Positions 1 through 7,479 of a stretch of DNA of 27,959 bases are shown in pieces. Both the position numbers and the translations under genes were made by a program. The first letter of the stretch is position 1; each line of letters opens with the position of its first letter. The stretch covers positions 1-27,959 of IMG/VR virus record IMGVR_UViG_3300047564_001330; one strand, written 5' to 3'. Under the pieces are notes generated by a model. It saw nothing but the letters and a program-made list of their open reading frames with translations, was not told the DNA's origin and did no database searches. The DNA is from a virus.

Positions 1-704
1 CCCGCACCAGCGCCAGCGATAGCCGCACGGAGCAACGTATCTTTTAAGCTGCGATCATTAGCGGCACTTGCAACTGCGGAGCCAGCCGCTGCCGGAAGAA
101 TTGTTCCAAGAAAGCCAGCGCCGGGGATTAGAGCGGAGCTAAGAATAGGGAGGCCAACATCCATGATAGGGCCAAAGATTTTGCCGAGCAGGGTGCGGTC
201 TGAGTTATACTTGTTTGTCCCGATTACCTGATCGCCACCGGGGCCAGTCTGAACAAGCTGCCAGTCGGCTTCACGGCCAAGTTCGGTGTTCAGGCGGTTC
301 GCCTGTGTCGCAAGATCAAGCAATCCCTGCTGGCCCGTCCCTGTGCCAAGAACCTGACCAGACTTAGGGCTGACAAGGCGGTAGGAGGCGTTCGCATCCG
401 GCGTAAGATACCGAATGTCCTGTGCCTTTTCCTTTGTATCGTAATAGCCGGAAGTGCCTTGGAAGTTTACCGGGATCGTTCCGAAGGCCTCAAAGTATTC
501 TGCGGGATTTTCAAAGGCATACTGCCTTTCAGGGTTAGCCATACCATAGGCCAGCGAGCGATCCATAAACGCCATGCGCTTTGCGTCTTCAAGCACACGA
601 TTAAGGCGCGCATCATCGAGATAATTAACGTCAACGCCCTTGAGCAACTCAGGGGCCATCGACTGGATTTGCGAGATAATAGCGTTGCGTGGATTAGTCG
701 CCAT
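1..704 (-). CDS. Virion protein, N-terminal part (truncated by window edge)
   Basis: Open from an ATG at 704 to the window edge, giving 234 residues of an unfinished protein. The start overlaps the portal stop codon by one base (TAATG), so the two are translationally coupled. The N-terminal 150 residues are soluble and mixed in composition. From about residue 185 there is a long Gly/Ala/Leu/Ile stretch (for example GKIFGPIMDVGLPILSSAL) that looks membrane-active or like an internal or scaffold virion segment. Position directly after the portal suggests a structural or assembly role, but I do not recognise the family. Confidence 0.8.
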   Translation of the reverse strand, partial: MATNPRNAIISQIQSMAPELLKGVDVNYLDDARLNRVLEDAKRMAFMDRSLAYGMANPERQYAFENPAEYFEAFGTIPVNFQGTSGYYDTKEKAQDIRYLTPDANASYRLVSPKSGQVLGTGTGQQGLLDLATQANRLNTELGREADWQLVQTGPGGDQVIGTNKYNSDRTLLGKIFGPIMDVGLPILSSALIPGAGFLGTILPAAAGSAVASAANDRSLKDTLLRAAIAGAGA

Positions 705-3070
705 TACATCATCCCCTGTTCTTGGGCTGCGATCTGGGCCATCTGTTCGGCGGCCATCTGGTCAGCGAAGGCTTGATCCTGCGCTGCTTGTGCGGATTGC
801 GCAGCTTGAACCGACTGAGCCTGTGCGGCCATTACAGCGCGTTCGACTTCAGCCTGTTGGCGGATCAGTTCACGATCACGCTGCATCAGCGCTTCGATGT
901 TAGCCGTGTTGACCTGAGTGCCATACTTGGCTTCGATCTCAGCGGACTTCAGGATAACCTCTGCATCCAACTTATCGCGCTCACGATCATCCTTCAGAAG
1001 CATATCCTGACGCTGCAATTCAAGTTCAGCGGCCTTCTTCTGAATGTCAGCCTGAATGCTCTGCGCCTGAACCTGTGCCAAAATCTCTTCTGGGGTCGGC
1101 TGCGGAGGCGGAGGAGCGGGCGGCTGGAAGCCCTGCGGGTTCGTGAAGAACTGCGTAACGTCCTTGAAGCCAGCAACAGCCAGCATCTGCTCAAGCGTGT
1201 TGTAGTAGCCTTCCAGATTGACCAGCGGGTTGTTCATCGGGCCGAGTTGCTGCAACAGCATTTCCTGCTTCTGAGCAATGACGTTCAGGAAGCCCATCTT
1301 CTGCTGATCGGAGCCAGTGCCAAGGGCCACGTTGACCACAACGTCCATGTTTGCGTCCCAAACGCGGGGATCGATAGGCACAAACTCATTGCGGAGGCGA
1401 ACCAGACGCGGCTTGTCCTGATGCTTCACCAGCAACTTGAGCGCCTTCTCCATCATCGACTTGAAGCCAGTCTCGGCAAAGATGCGGCAGATTAGTTCAA
1501 TATGCTGCTGAGATGCCGTCACAGTCGCGTTAACAGCCGTTGCAGTGGAATTAGACAAGGCGTTGGGGTCAAGGCCAGCAGAAGCCTTCGTGATGCCTGT
1601 GCGGCTTTCCTTTACCGCGTCCATGTATTCCAACATCGGGAACGCGGCCTGAGACACGTTCGGCGTAACGAACGGCTGCACAGCGCCCTGAGACTTCATG
1701 CGGATGATGCCACCGACTTCGGTGTTCAGAACGTCCTCAATCGACACCTGACCTTCGACAACACCCATGCGGGGATAGATCGACTGGGCCAAGCTATCGA
1801 GCGTGTTACGCATAATCGACGACTTGATGCGCTGAATGTCCATCACAACGTCAGCAACGGACATACCGAAGAACGTGTGCGGCTCAGGATCGGGGCAGAA
1901 GTCAAAGAAGGGATGTGCGTCAACCGCTTCTTCGTGCAGCAACTTATACGCAGTTCCGCCAACGCAGACCTTGCGCAATTCAGCAATGCCGTCCCCGTCT
2001 ACGTCAATGTAGAGATAACCCTCGATGTAGAGAACCTTGCGGCTGGCAACGTCCGTGCGCCCAGCACCAAGGATGGTAGCCTGAGGGTTGCGGTCAAACG
2101 CTTCCTGATTGCCTTCGAAGTCGTCCTGCGTCTCAAAGCCAAGCTGCTCAACCTCGTCCTGCTCATAGCCCATAGCTACAAGCTCGGAGACAGTCATATA
2201 CCGACGATGGCCGATAAAGTCGAAGTCGTTGATGGACTTGGCGCGGCGGTCAATCAGTAGTTCTTCGGGAGGAAGCGCGGCAATATTAAGTCGGCCTTCT
2301 TTCGTCCGGCGAACAACCTTGGCACTGTAGGTCGGCACTTCGATAACAGTGACGATCCCTTCAGGGGTTGCCATTTCCTGCTCTGCGTATTCGACTTCAA
2401 CTTCTTGAAGTTCAACATCAGGGTCAGACATGAGAACAAGATAGCCGTTCTCATCAATGCCTTCGATCTCATAGGTTTCAACCTTCTCAGTCTCATCCCA
2501 CCAAATCTTGCCAAAGCCGTTCTTGCGGATGAGAGCATCCTTGAACATCGCATAGGCGTGGATGAAGAGGTTGTTGTCCCGCGTCAGGCAGTAATTGACG
2601 TAATCCGTGGCCTGATCGGCGATTTGGATGTCCTCAGCCCGATTGGGGGCATACTCAACAACGCGGGACGAGCCGAAGAATACACGCATAATCGAAGGAA
2701 GAATAGCCTGAACAGTATCTCGAACGTCCATTGAGACGACCTGAGAGCGGCCTTCCTCTTCGTTGCCGAAGGGTTCACCCTTGTAATACTGGCCAGCCAG
2801 AGCGCGCTCGGGAGAGATAACGTCATCAATGTATGACTCAGCGTCATCGATCTCACCGCGGACGATGTTCTGGATTTCCTCCTCGGACATGGCTTCGTTC
2901 TCAGGCATTTCTACCTCGAACTCGCCGTCCTCAATGGAGACTTCCATGCCTTCAGACATATCGCTGCTTTCGCCTTCGCTGTTTGCGTTAGGCACACCAG
3001 TGTCCTGATAGCCGTTTGAGGCGTTAGCCACTTCAGCCTTCGAGGGCTTGCTGTTCTTGCGATATGCCAT
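704..3070 (-). CDS. Portal protein (P22-like)
   Basis: A 788-residue protein placed two small genes after the large terminase. Length and layout fit P22-type portals (about 725 residues), the dodecameric channel through which DNA enters and leaves the capsid. An acidic N-terminal tail (residues 1-60) is followed by a helical region with the text SPERALAGQYYKGEPFGNEE, then the body with DVRDTVQAILPSIMRVFF near residue 115. The last 130 residues are Gln/Ala-rich helix, as expected for the barrel and crown of a long portal. The ATG at 3070 follows the DUF6496-like gene by nine bases. The family call rests on recognised sequence style plus synteny. Confidence 0.88.
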   Translation of the reverse strand: MAYRKNSKPSKAEVANASNGYQDTGVPNANSEGESSDMSEGMEVSIEDGEFEVEMPENEAMSEEEIQNIVRGEIDDAESYIDDVISPERALAGQYYKGEPFGNEEEGRSQVVSMDVRDTVQAILPSIMRVFFGSSRVVEYAPNRAEDIQIADQATDYVNYCLTRDNNLFIHAYAMFKDALIRKNGFGKIWWDETEKVETYEIEGIDENGYLVLMSDPDVELQEVEVEYAEQEMATPEGIVTVIEVPTYSAKVVRRTKEGRLNIAALPPEELLIDRRAKSINDFDFIGHRRYMTVSELVAMGYEQDEVEQLGFETQDDFEGNQEAFDRNPQATILGAGRTDVASRKVLYIEGYLYIDVDGDGIAELRKVCVGGTAYKLLHEEAVDAHPFFDFCPDPEPHTFFGMSVADVVMDIQRIKSSIMRNTLDSLAQSIYPRMGVVEGQVSIEDVLNTEVGGIIRMKSQGAVQPFVTPNVSQAAFPMLEYMDAVKESRTGITKASAGLDPNALSNSTATAVNATVTASQQHIELICRIFAETGFKSMMEKALKLLVKHQDKPRLVRLRNEFVPIDPRVWDANMDVVVNVALGTGSDQQKMGFLNVIAQKQEMLLQQLGPMNNPLVNLEGYYNTLEQMLAVAGFKDVTQFFTNPQGFQPPAPPPPQPTPEEILAQVQAQSIQADIQKKAAELELQRQDMLLKDDRERDKLDAEVILKSAEIEAKYGTQVNTANIEALMQRDRELIRQQAEVERAVMAAQAQSVQAAQSAQAAQDQAFADQMAAEQMAQIAAQEQGMM

Positions 3071-3079
3071 AGTTTCGCC

Positions 3080-3256
3080 TTACTTCTTTTTCGATTTGCC
3101 AGCTTCAGAAAGCGCAATGGCAATCGCCTGTTTGCGTGAAGAAGCCATCGGAGCCTTCGCTGGGCCTTTGGGGTTTACGCCAGCGTGAAGAGTGCCACGC
3201 TTGTATTCGCCCATTACCTTGGCGATCTTCTTGGCGGCTGCGTCAAGTTTTTTCAT
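3080..3256 (-). CDS. Small basic DUF6496-like protein
   Basis: A 58-residue lysine-rich protein. It carries the hallmarks of the DUF6496 family: KIAKVMGEYKRGTLHAG in the N-terminal half and SRKQAIAIALSEAGKSKKK at the C-terminus. Its ATG overlaps the TGA of the upstream gene by four bases (ATGA, 3253-3256), and it ends nine bases before the portal start. The function of the family is not established. High charge and position between terminase and portal suggest a nucleic-acid-binding or packaging accessory protein; that is inference. Confidence 0.82.
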   Translation of the reverse strand: MKKLDAAAKKIAKVMGEYKRGTLHAGVNPKGPAKAPMASSRKQAIAIALSEAGKSKKK

Positions 3257-3555
3257 TTAGACTTCCCCTTGTTGCGAGCGGAGATGGCTTTAGCTTTCGA
3301 TCTCGCGTCTGCTTTAGATGACGCACCCCACGCTTGCAGAGATAGTAGTAGGCGGGTCGGTTCGCCTTTCGCATTACGCTCCGGCCCCGGCATATTGCCC
3401 ATACGCGCTAGAAATGATGCCCTCCGAGGATTGTCACCAGATTTAACAGGCGGCTTCAGGTTCATGCCTTCTGCCTTGGCAGACGCACGGCCCTTAGCGT
3501 TTAGGCCACCAGACGGGGACTTCCCTTCTTTACGCTGCCAAGCAGGAGTTTTCAT
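3253..3555 (-). CDS. Small basic DUF6321-like protein
   Basis: A 100-residue basic protein starting MKTPAWQRKEGKSPSGGLNAK, with LKPPVKSGDNPRRASFLARM in the middle and a Lys/Arg/Ala-rich end. This text is typical of DUF6321 proteins seen near phage packaging genes. A TTG one codon upstream keeps the frame open, but the ATG at 3555 overlaps the terminase TGA by one base (TGATG) and is the natural start. No catalytic motif is visible. It probably binds DNA or virion components; function unknown. Confidence 0.8.
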   Translation of the reverse strand: MKTPAWQRKEGKSPSGGLNAKGRASAKAEGMNLKPPVKSGDNPRRASFLARMGNMPGPERNAKGEPTRLLLSLQAWGASSKADARSKAKAISARNKGKSK

Positions 3556-4865
3556 CAAACAATACCACGAATGTTGCGTTTAATTGGTGCTGTATAGCCC
3601 ATTTGCTCTCTATGCGCTATGGCAAAGTATCTCGCCGCGTCTGCGTAGTGCGAAGTCCAGTCGTGATACGGGTGCGACTGAAACTCTTGCCTCTTATCGT
3701 CATAGATGCGGCGATACATTCGCAGGGCCTCGATCCCGGTCTTGCAGTTGTCCTTATCGAACCACGAGCGCGGCAGGAGCAACCTAAGCGCCTGTATGCC
3801 GTCCATGATGTCCATGCGCGGCGCAATCTCAATGTTGCGTAGACCAAGTTCCTGCAAAACCTCAAGGCGGCTCTTCCCTGTTCCCAGTTCTCGCACCCTA
3901 ACGTCATGCGGAAGATAGTGATTGCCCCAGATATAGGGCTTGTCCTGTAATTGCTTTACATACCAGTCAAGGCCAGCGCCTTCACCCTTCAGGCAATCGA
4001 TCCAACGTGTCTCACCGCCGTGCGCCTGAACAAACCAGATAACAGTCGAGTCAGACATACCCAAGTCCCACGCGGTATGCACTGGGAGGGCCGGATCGTA
4101 AGGCACTGACGTAATGCGGCCAGCCTGATCCATCTCGCTAAACTCTTTGCCGTAATAGGCTCCACGGATAGCCGCTTCAAAGCTGCACTCGTATTCCTGT
4201 GCAAACTCTTCCTCGCTCATCATCCGTCGAGCGTCATTCAGTTCCTTTTGGTCAAGCAGCCCGGTGTCAGTGGCCTTCAGCATCAGGCGCGACCAGTCTT
4301 CGTCGTTCTCTGCGTTCTGCCACAGGTCGTAAAATGTATTCTTACCCTTCGGTGTTCCGATAAAGATCGCCCAGCCTTTGCGGTCAGACAATGCGGGGCG
4401 GATCACCTGCGTCCAGACAGTAGGGTTCATATCCCCAAACTCATCGAGAACGCAGCCATCAAGATAGATACCACGGAGGCGGTCTGGGTTGTCAGCGCCG
4501 TAGATACGGATACGAGCGTTGTTGTTAGGCAGCTCTACCCAAAGTTCTGATGCGTTAACCCTGCGCTCCGGGCCGAAGCATTCTGTATGCTCAAGCAGGT
4601 AAGACCAAGCGATGTCCTTGGCTTGGTTTAACTGGGGAGCGATATAGGCGAAGCGAGGGTTGGGTTTAATACAGCAGGACGCTTCCTTGATGATATCATT
4701 GACGCAAGCAACAGTCTTACCAGCGCGTCGATGGGCAACAACAATAGCCCAGCGCGTCTCACGTTCATGCAATGGCATAAACTGGATGCGTGGGCGATAA
4801 TCACACTCTATGTCGGTGAGAGTATCTTCAACCTCTACGGGGGCTTCTACCTCGGGGCTTTCCAC
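3555..4865 (-). CDS. terL: Terminase large subunit
   Basis: A 436-residue packaging motor. The N-terminal ATPase shows a Walker A AHRRAGKT at residues 44-51, a Walker B with catalytic acid VLDE at 139-142, and a coupling-type IGTPKG at 169-174. The C-terminal RNase-H-like nuclease begins near AWDLGMSDS (Asp267) and has further acidic residues in LPHDVRVRE and HDWTSHYADAARY. The start is GTG at 4865, preceded by GGGGAG seven bases upstream and overlapping the small subunit by 19 bases; the first in-frame ATG would cut into the ATPase domain. It works with the preceding small subunit and docks on the portal. Confidence 0.95.
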   Translation of the reverse strand: MESPEVEAPVEVEDTLTDIECDYRPRIQFMPLHERETRWAIVVAHRRAGKTVACVNDIIKEASCCIKPNPRFAYIAPQLNQAKDIAWSYLLEHTECFGPERRVNASELWVELPNNNARIRIYGADNPDRLRGIYLDGCVLDEFGDMNPTVWTQVIRPALSDRKGWAIFIGTPKGKNTFYDLWQNAENDEDWSRLMLKATDTGLLDQKELNDARRMMSEEEFAQEYECSFEAAIRGAYYGKEFSEMDQAGRITSVPYDPALPVHTAWDLGMSDSTVIWFVQAHGGETRWIDCLKGEGAGLDWYVKQLQDKPYIWGNHYLPHDVRVRELGTGKSRLEVLQELGLRNIEIAPRMDIMDGIQALRLLLPRSWFDKDNCKTGIEALRMYRRIYDDKRQEFQSHPYHDWTSHYADAARYFAIAHREQMGYTAPIKRNIRGIV

Positions 4866-5143
4866 ACCAAAGCTCCCCTTACAGCGATCTTGCCTTCAAT
4901 GTCAGCGTTAACCTGAAGCGGAAGAAGTTTCGGATAGATCGTCCCCCAGAATACTCGCTCATTGCCAGCATTCTCTCGCGCCCATTCAACTAATCTATCT
5001 GCTCCACCCAAACGCTCAGCAGCCTCAGCAATTACAGACTTTGCGAGGCTTGTCGTTTTATTGGGCGAACCCTTTGGCCGACCGGGGCCGGGGCCGGGAA
5101 GGTTTCCAAACTTATTCTCAGTTTCTTTAACTTCCTGTTCCAT
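4847..5143 (-). CDS. terS: Probable terminase small subunit
   Basis: A 98-residue protein immediately upstream of, and overlapping, the large terminase. The N-terminal GPGRPKGSPNKTT followed by a helical segment (SLAKSVIAEAAERLGGADRL) and YPKLLPLQV is a layout common in short DNA-recognition subunits of phage terminases. It would select viral DNA for packaging and stimulate the large subunit. No classical HTH is obvious by eye, so the call depends mainly on position and the GRPKGSPNK signature. The ATG start is at 5143. Confidence 0.75.
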   Translation of the reverse strand: MEQEVKETENKFGNLPGPGPGRPKGSPNKTTSLAKSVIAEAAERLGGADRLVEWARENAGNERVFWGTIYPKLLPLQVNADIEGKIAVRGALVWKAPR

Positions 5144-5148
5144 CCGCC

Positions 5149-5262
5149 CTATTTCGTATTTGTTGCCTTCTTTGTCAACTTAACCTTCTTATCAGCGCCG
5201 CAGTCACACCAAGCTCTGATGTCTCCAAGGCGAACAATCGCGCAGTTAGGGTCGTGCTTCAC
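5149..5262 (-). CDS. 37-residue Cys-motif protein
   Basis: A tiny ORF starting with GTG at 5262, overlapping the upstream stop by four bases (GTGA). It encodes KHDPNCAIVRLGDI followed by CDCGADKK and a lysine-rich tail, and ends five bases before the terminase small subunit. The pattern H-x3-C-x11-C-x-C could bind one zinc ion. The same pattern occurs at the C-terminus of the Lar-like protein at 6355-6675. Function unknown. Coupling on both sides and the motif support it being real. Confidence 0.72.
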   Translation of the reverse strand: MKHDPNCAIVRLGDIRAWCDCGADKKVKLTKKATNTK

Positions 5263-5453
5263 TCGTCGTCTCCGATATAATCGAGTATACGCTTAAACGC
5301 CTTTATGTCCTTCTTATAAGCCCTCACATCCTCTTCATGGGTTATTGGGTTCATAAGCGCTTCCTTTGACCAGTTGATATGAACCTTGATCCACCTGCGG
5401 ACGATCTGATCCACGCAATCGATCTCTACTGGCACGATAATCTTATCAACCAC
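5259..5453 (-). CDS. Hypothetical protein, 64 residues
   Basis: Starts with GTG at 5453 and overlaps the preceding gene by eight bases (GTGGTTGA); GGTGAA sits just upstream. The sequence (VDKIIVPVEIDCVDQIVRRW) is mixed alpha/beta with a charged helical C-terminal half. No domain is recognised. It belongs to the run of small coupled accessory genes upstream of the terminase. Confidence 0.7.
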   Translation of the reverse strand: MVDKIIVPVEIDCVDQIVRRWIKVHINWSKEALMNPITHEEDVRAYKKDIKAFKRILDYIGDDE

Positions 5454-5628
5454 GCTTCACCGCCTTTTCCCATCCATCCTTCAGATGTCCATAATCCCTT
5501 GGCTCCGTGACGTAGGAGTATTCACCGCAAATACCGCATTCATCTGGATGCCACGTTGCGATGCCGCATTCCCTGCGTCCGTATTCCTCTCCGCAGTTTT
5601 CGCATATCCATGCCGGGTATTCAGTCAT
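5446..5628 (-). CDS. Small zinc-finger-like protein
   Basis: A 60-residue protein with Cys9-x2-Cys12, Cys21, His27 and Cys31-x2-Cys34 (ICENCGEEYGRRECG, WHPDECGICG), a layout able to hold zinc. The remainder is short and charged. The ATG at 5628 overlaps the upstream stop by four bases (ATGA). Proteins of this kind are common in phage accessory regions, where they may bind nucleic acid or a host protein. The specific role is unknown. Confidence 0.75.
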   Translation of the reverse strand: MTEYPAWICENCGEEYGRRECGIATWHPDECGICGEYSYVTEPRDYGHLKDGWEKAVKRG

Positions 5629-5816
5629 TCCACGCCCCTCAGAGCTTGAAGCTCAGTGTATATCCACTGTAGCGTTACATCGTCGTCTAAATCCATGACG
5701 GCGCATATCCAACCCAATCGGTCTTTGATGCGCTCAATCTCCGCAGAGTGCGCCGCAATGAGGGCATTTTTCTCGCGGATGATTTCTTGGGCTTCCCATT
5801 GGGTCACGCCGTTCAT
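5625..5816 (-). CDS. Small coiled-coil protein
   Basis: A 63-residue protein dominated by a heptad-like helix (EIIREKNALIAAHSAEIERI). The text SAEIERIKDRL resembles segments in neighbouring genes at 6159-6362 and 6355-6675. The ATG at 5816 overlaps the previous gene by four bases. Probably an oligomerising accessory protein; no function can be assigned. Confidence 0.7.
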   Translation of the reverse strand: MNGVTQWEAQEIIREKNALIAAHSAEIERIKDRLGWICAVMDLDDDVTLQWIYTELQALRGVE

Positions 5817-6166
5817 TCCGTCTCTCCCAGTGCTGCGCGGGCGATGTCCGATTGCTTCGAGCCAAGCGAAAAGTCGCCGCTCAAGTCTGTCCGTAAGCGG
5901 GCTATCTGCGTTAACGCCTCACGCAGCTTCTCGTTGTCTGCTATTTGTTTATCGACCTGATGTTGCAGCCGCATATTTTCATCACGATAAACTTGAGCGT
6001 TCATGAAAAGAACCGGCAAGTTCTGGCAATCAGTCAGACTGTTCTCACGAAAGTTCATCTTCACTGTTGCGACAAGCTTATGCTCACCCTTATGTGGTAA
6101 ATGGTGCTTTCCGTAGATTTCATAAGTGTGCGGACCAACTTGGTCCACGCGATTAAGCTCAACCAT
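5813..6166 (-). CDS. Hypothetical protein with C-terminal coiled coil
   Basis: The frame is open further upstream, but the ATG at 6166 is chosen: GGGAG lies seven bases before it and it gives an eight-base overlap (ATGGTTGA) with the preceding stop. The 117-residue product begins MVELNRVDQVGPHTYEIYG, a beta-rich region, followed by a helical segment (RLQHQVDKQIADNEKLREAL). The C-terminal DIARAALGETE tail is often seen at the ends of small phage coiled-coil proteins. Function unknown. Confidence 0.68.
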   Translation of the reverse strand: MVELNRVDQVGPHTYEIYGKHHLPHKGEHKLVATVKMNFRENSLTDCQNLPVLFMNAQVYRDENMRLQHQVDKQIADNEKLREALTQIARLRTDLSGDFSLGSKQSDIARAALGETE

Positions 6167-6362
6167 TCTCATTCTCCCGGATCGGTAACTTTCCGGTATT
6201 TCCGGATAGTTCACCCAACGCCTCCCGCAGCCGCTCAATCTCTGCCGCTTGGGCTTCGATGCGGTCGGCGGCATTGCGCTCAAGCCGCGCTTGCTCTGCA
6301 CCTACTTTGCCAGATGCTGACCACCGCAGCCGCTTCACCAGCGTCTTGTCATCGTCAGTCAC
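6159..6362 (-). CDS. Small coiled-coil protein
   Basis: Start GTG at 6362 is preferred over GTG at 6368: GGGGAGG is seven bases upstream, and it gives the eight-base overlap GTGACTGA with the previous gene. The 67-residue product has a basic N-terminus (TLVKRLRWSASGK) and a heptad helix (RIEAQAAEIERLREALGEL). The helix shares text with the adjacent Lar-like gene, in DNA as well as in protein. No catalytic features. Likely an oligomeric accessory protein. Confidence 0.68.
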   Translation of the reverse strand: MTDDDKTLVKRLRWSASGKVGAEQARLERNAADRIEAQAAEIERLREALGELSGNTGKLPIRENENG

Positions 6363-6675
6363 AATCACACCTCCCCGGCGTCATGGCTGGCGCGTTTGAT
6401 GTCGCGCAGTCAGATGCGTGTTCTTGCTTGCCAGACAGTTCGATATACGCAGCGGCTAGCAGTTCGCGGAGATGTTCTATCTCTGCCGCTTGTGGTTTGG
6501 TGCGGCGGTTCCACACAGTTGCAGCGATCTCCGGGCTATCGTGGTGGCAAGTCCCGCACCCGCAATTGTCGTCAAGGCATTCGATATGCCATGTCTCGCC
6601 AACCCACTTGTTTTGATGATGGAAAACCTTTGGCTCACCTCCGCAGAACGGACATGGTTTTAAATCGTCAGTCAC
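6355..6675 (-). CDS. Lar-like zinc-ribbon protein
   Basis: Start GTG at 6675, with GGAGGG eight bases upstream and an eight-base overlap (GTGACTGA); an ATG far upstream would run through the previous gene. The 106-residue product starts MTDDLKPCPFCGGEPKV and has Cys residues in a C-x2-C ... C ... CGCGTCHH layout and VWNRR, the pattern of Lar-family (restriction alleviation) proteins. A coiled-coil segment (AAEIEHLRELLAA) and an H-x3-C-x12-C-x-C tail follow. Rac-prophage Lar modulates host type I restriction. A similar role here is plausible, but homology of the fold does not prove it. Confidence 0.75.
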   Translation of the reverse strand: MTDDLKPCPFCGGEPKVFHHQNKWVGETWHIECLDDNCGCGTCHHDSPEIAATVWNRRTKPQAAEIEHLRELLAAAYIELSGKQEHASDCATSNAPAMTPGRCDCD

Positions 6676-6997
6676 GGCCAAAGCCCTCCTCCCAAAGTTC
6701 GATGGCGCGGAGAGCGATAAGGTTTTCGTCGCCCCCATCGTATTCACCTATCCGCACCCTGTCCGCTGAGTGATTTGCGCCGATATGCTCCAATATCTGC
6801 GCTTCCGCTTCGCGGGCGCACAGCATCTTCCTATCGACTATCAATGGACGCTGCTCGTATTTCTGGATCATGTCGCAGAGGGCGCGGAACATGGGATGTC
6901 CATCGGACAGTTCGCGCAGTTCCGACAAAGAAAAGTCCTCATAATCAGACCGCTTCGCAGCTTCGATCAGCACCCAGTCTGGTGGTGTGTCAGTCAT
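6668..6997 (-). CDS. Hypothetical protein, 109 residues
   Basis: Starts MTDTPPDWVLIEAAKRSDYE and ends with a segment rich in Ile/Leu/Glu (LIALRAIELWEEGFG). The ATG at 6997 overlaps the stop of the upstream secreted protein by eight bases (ATGACTGA). The composition is soluble and helical. The opening DTPPDWVLIEAAKR is a style found in phage accessory proteins, but no function is known. Confidence 0.72.
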   Translation of the reverse strand: MTDTPPDWVLIEAAKRSDYEDFSLSELRELSDGHPMFRALCDMIQKYEQRPLIVDRKMLCAREAEAQILEHIGANHSADRVRIGEYDGGDENLIALRAIELWEEGFGRD

Positions 6998-7358
6998 TCC
7001 AAGAGTCCTCGCAAAATCCGCTTACAACGCCATCCATTATGCTATCAGGAACTGGCATCTCCCAAGTCTTTTTACCAGCTATGCTGCTGTTGCTGCCGTT
7101 GCGTTCGTAATACGCCCCCTTTACATCCATGTAAGTATGGGTCGGGCAATTGAACGCGCCAAGGATAATTGCGTATTCACCGCCTGATAGGTTGAGGCGA
7201 TACCATCCAGCAGTGAAGTCCTTTCCCTTCTGGATCGACCTTGTGTTAATCCATGCAGTTGTTGTGCCATCCCGGCTCTCTCCAACCTTTACCCATGAAG
7301 AGGCCAAAGCATCCGTTGGCAAGACTAGAGCGGCCAGCGCGATCAGAACTTTATTCAT
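6990..7358 (-). CDS. Secreted surface-adhesin-E-like protein
   Basis: ATG at 7358 is preferred to one six bases upstream because GGGGG lies six bases before it and it overlaps the preceding TAA by eight bases (ATGAATAA). The 122-residue product has a clear signal peptide (MNKVLIALAALVLPTDALA, probable cleavage after ALA). The mature part is beta-rich: SSWVKVGESRDGTTTAWI, then NTRSI, a conserved-type Cys in AFNCPTHTYMDV, and PDSIMDGVVSGFC. This layout fits the surface-adhesin E family found in many bacterial envelopes. An exported early phage protein might alter the periplasm or exclude other phages; this is inference. Confidence 0.75.
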   Translation of the reverse strand: MNKVLIALAALVLPTDALASSWVKVGESRDGTTTAWINTRSIQKGKDFTAGWYRLNLSGGEYAIILGAFNCPTHTYMDVKGAYYERNGSNSSIAGKKTWEMPVPDSIMDGVVSGFCEDSWND

Positions 7359-7470
7359 TTCCATCCCCCTTCATATCTTCCTCAAACCGGAGGCCGTAAG
7401 CGAACCCAAGACACCAGCCGCACAGAAACATCAGCGCTGCAATTCCAAGAACGATCCAACCGCTTATCAT
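7351..7470 (-). CDS. Single-pass membrane peptide, 39 residues
   Basis: Starts MISGWIVLGIAALMFLCGW, a single hydrophobic helix (about residues 4-25), followed by a short acidic tail ending GDGNE. AGGAGGG lies just upstream of the ATG at 7470. The stop overlaps the start of the adhesin-E-like gene by eight bases, so the two are probably translated together. Possibly an inner-membrane partner for the exported protein; unproven. Confidence 0.7.
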   Translation of the reverse strand: MISGWIVLGIAALMFLCGWCLGFAYGLRFEEDMKGDGNE

Positions 7471-7479
7471 AACACCCTC

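Noticed and set aside
722-2260. Two plus-strand ORFs of over 250 codons opposite the portal gene
   Set aside because: They are antisense shadows of the portal frame. Their products are Leu/Arg/His-rich without domain features, and no ribosome sites or promoters precede them.
5813-6301. 162-residue version of the coiled-coil protein
   Set aside because: The first 45 residues overlap the preceding gene out of frame and are basic nonsense-like text. ATG at 6166 has a good ribosome site.
6355-6747. 130-residue version of the Lar-like protein starting MNTMGATKTL
   Set aside because: The extension lies in another gene. GTG at 6675 with GGAGGG and the eight-base overlap fits better.
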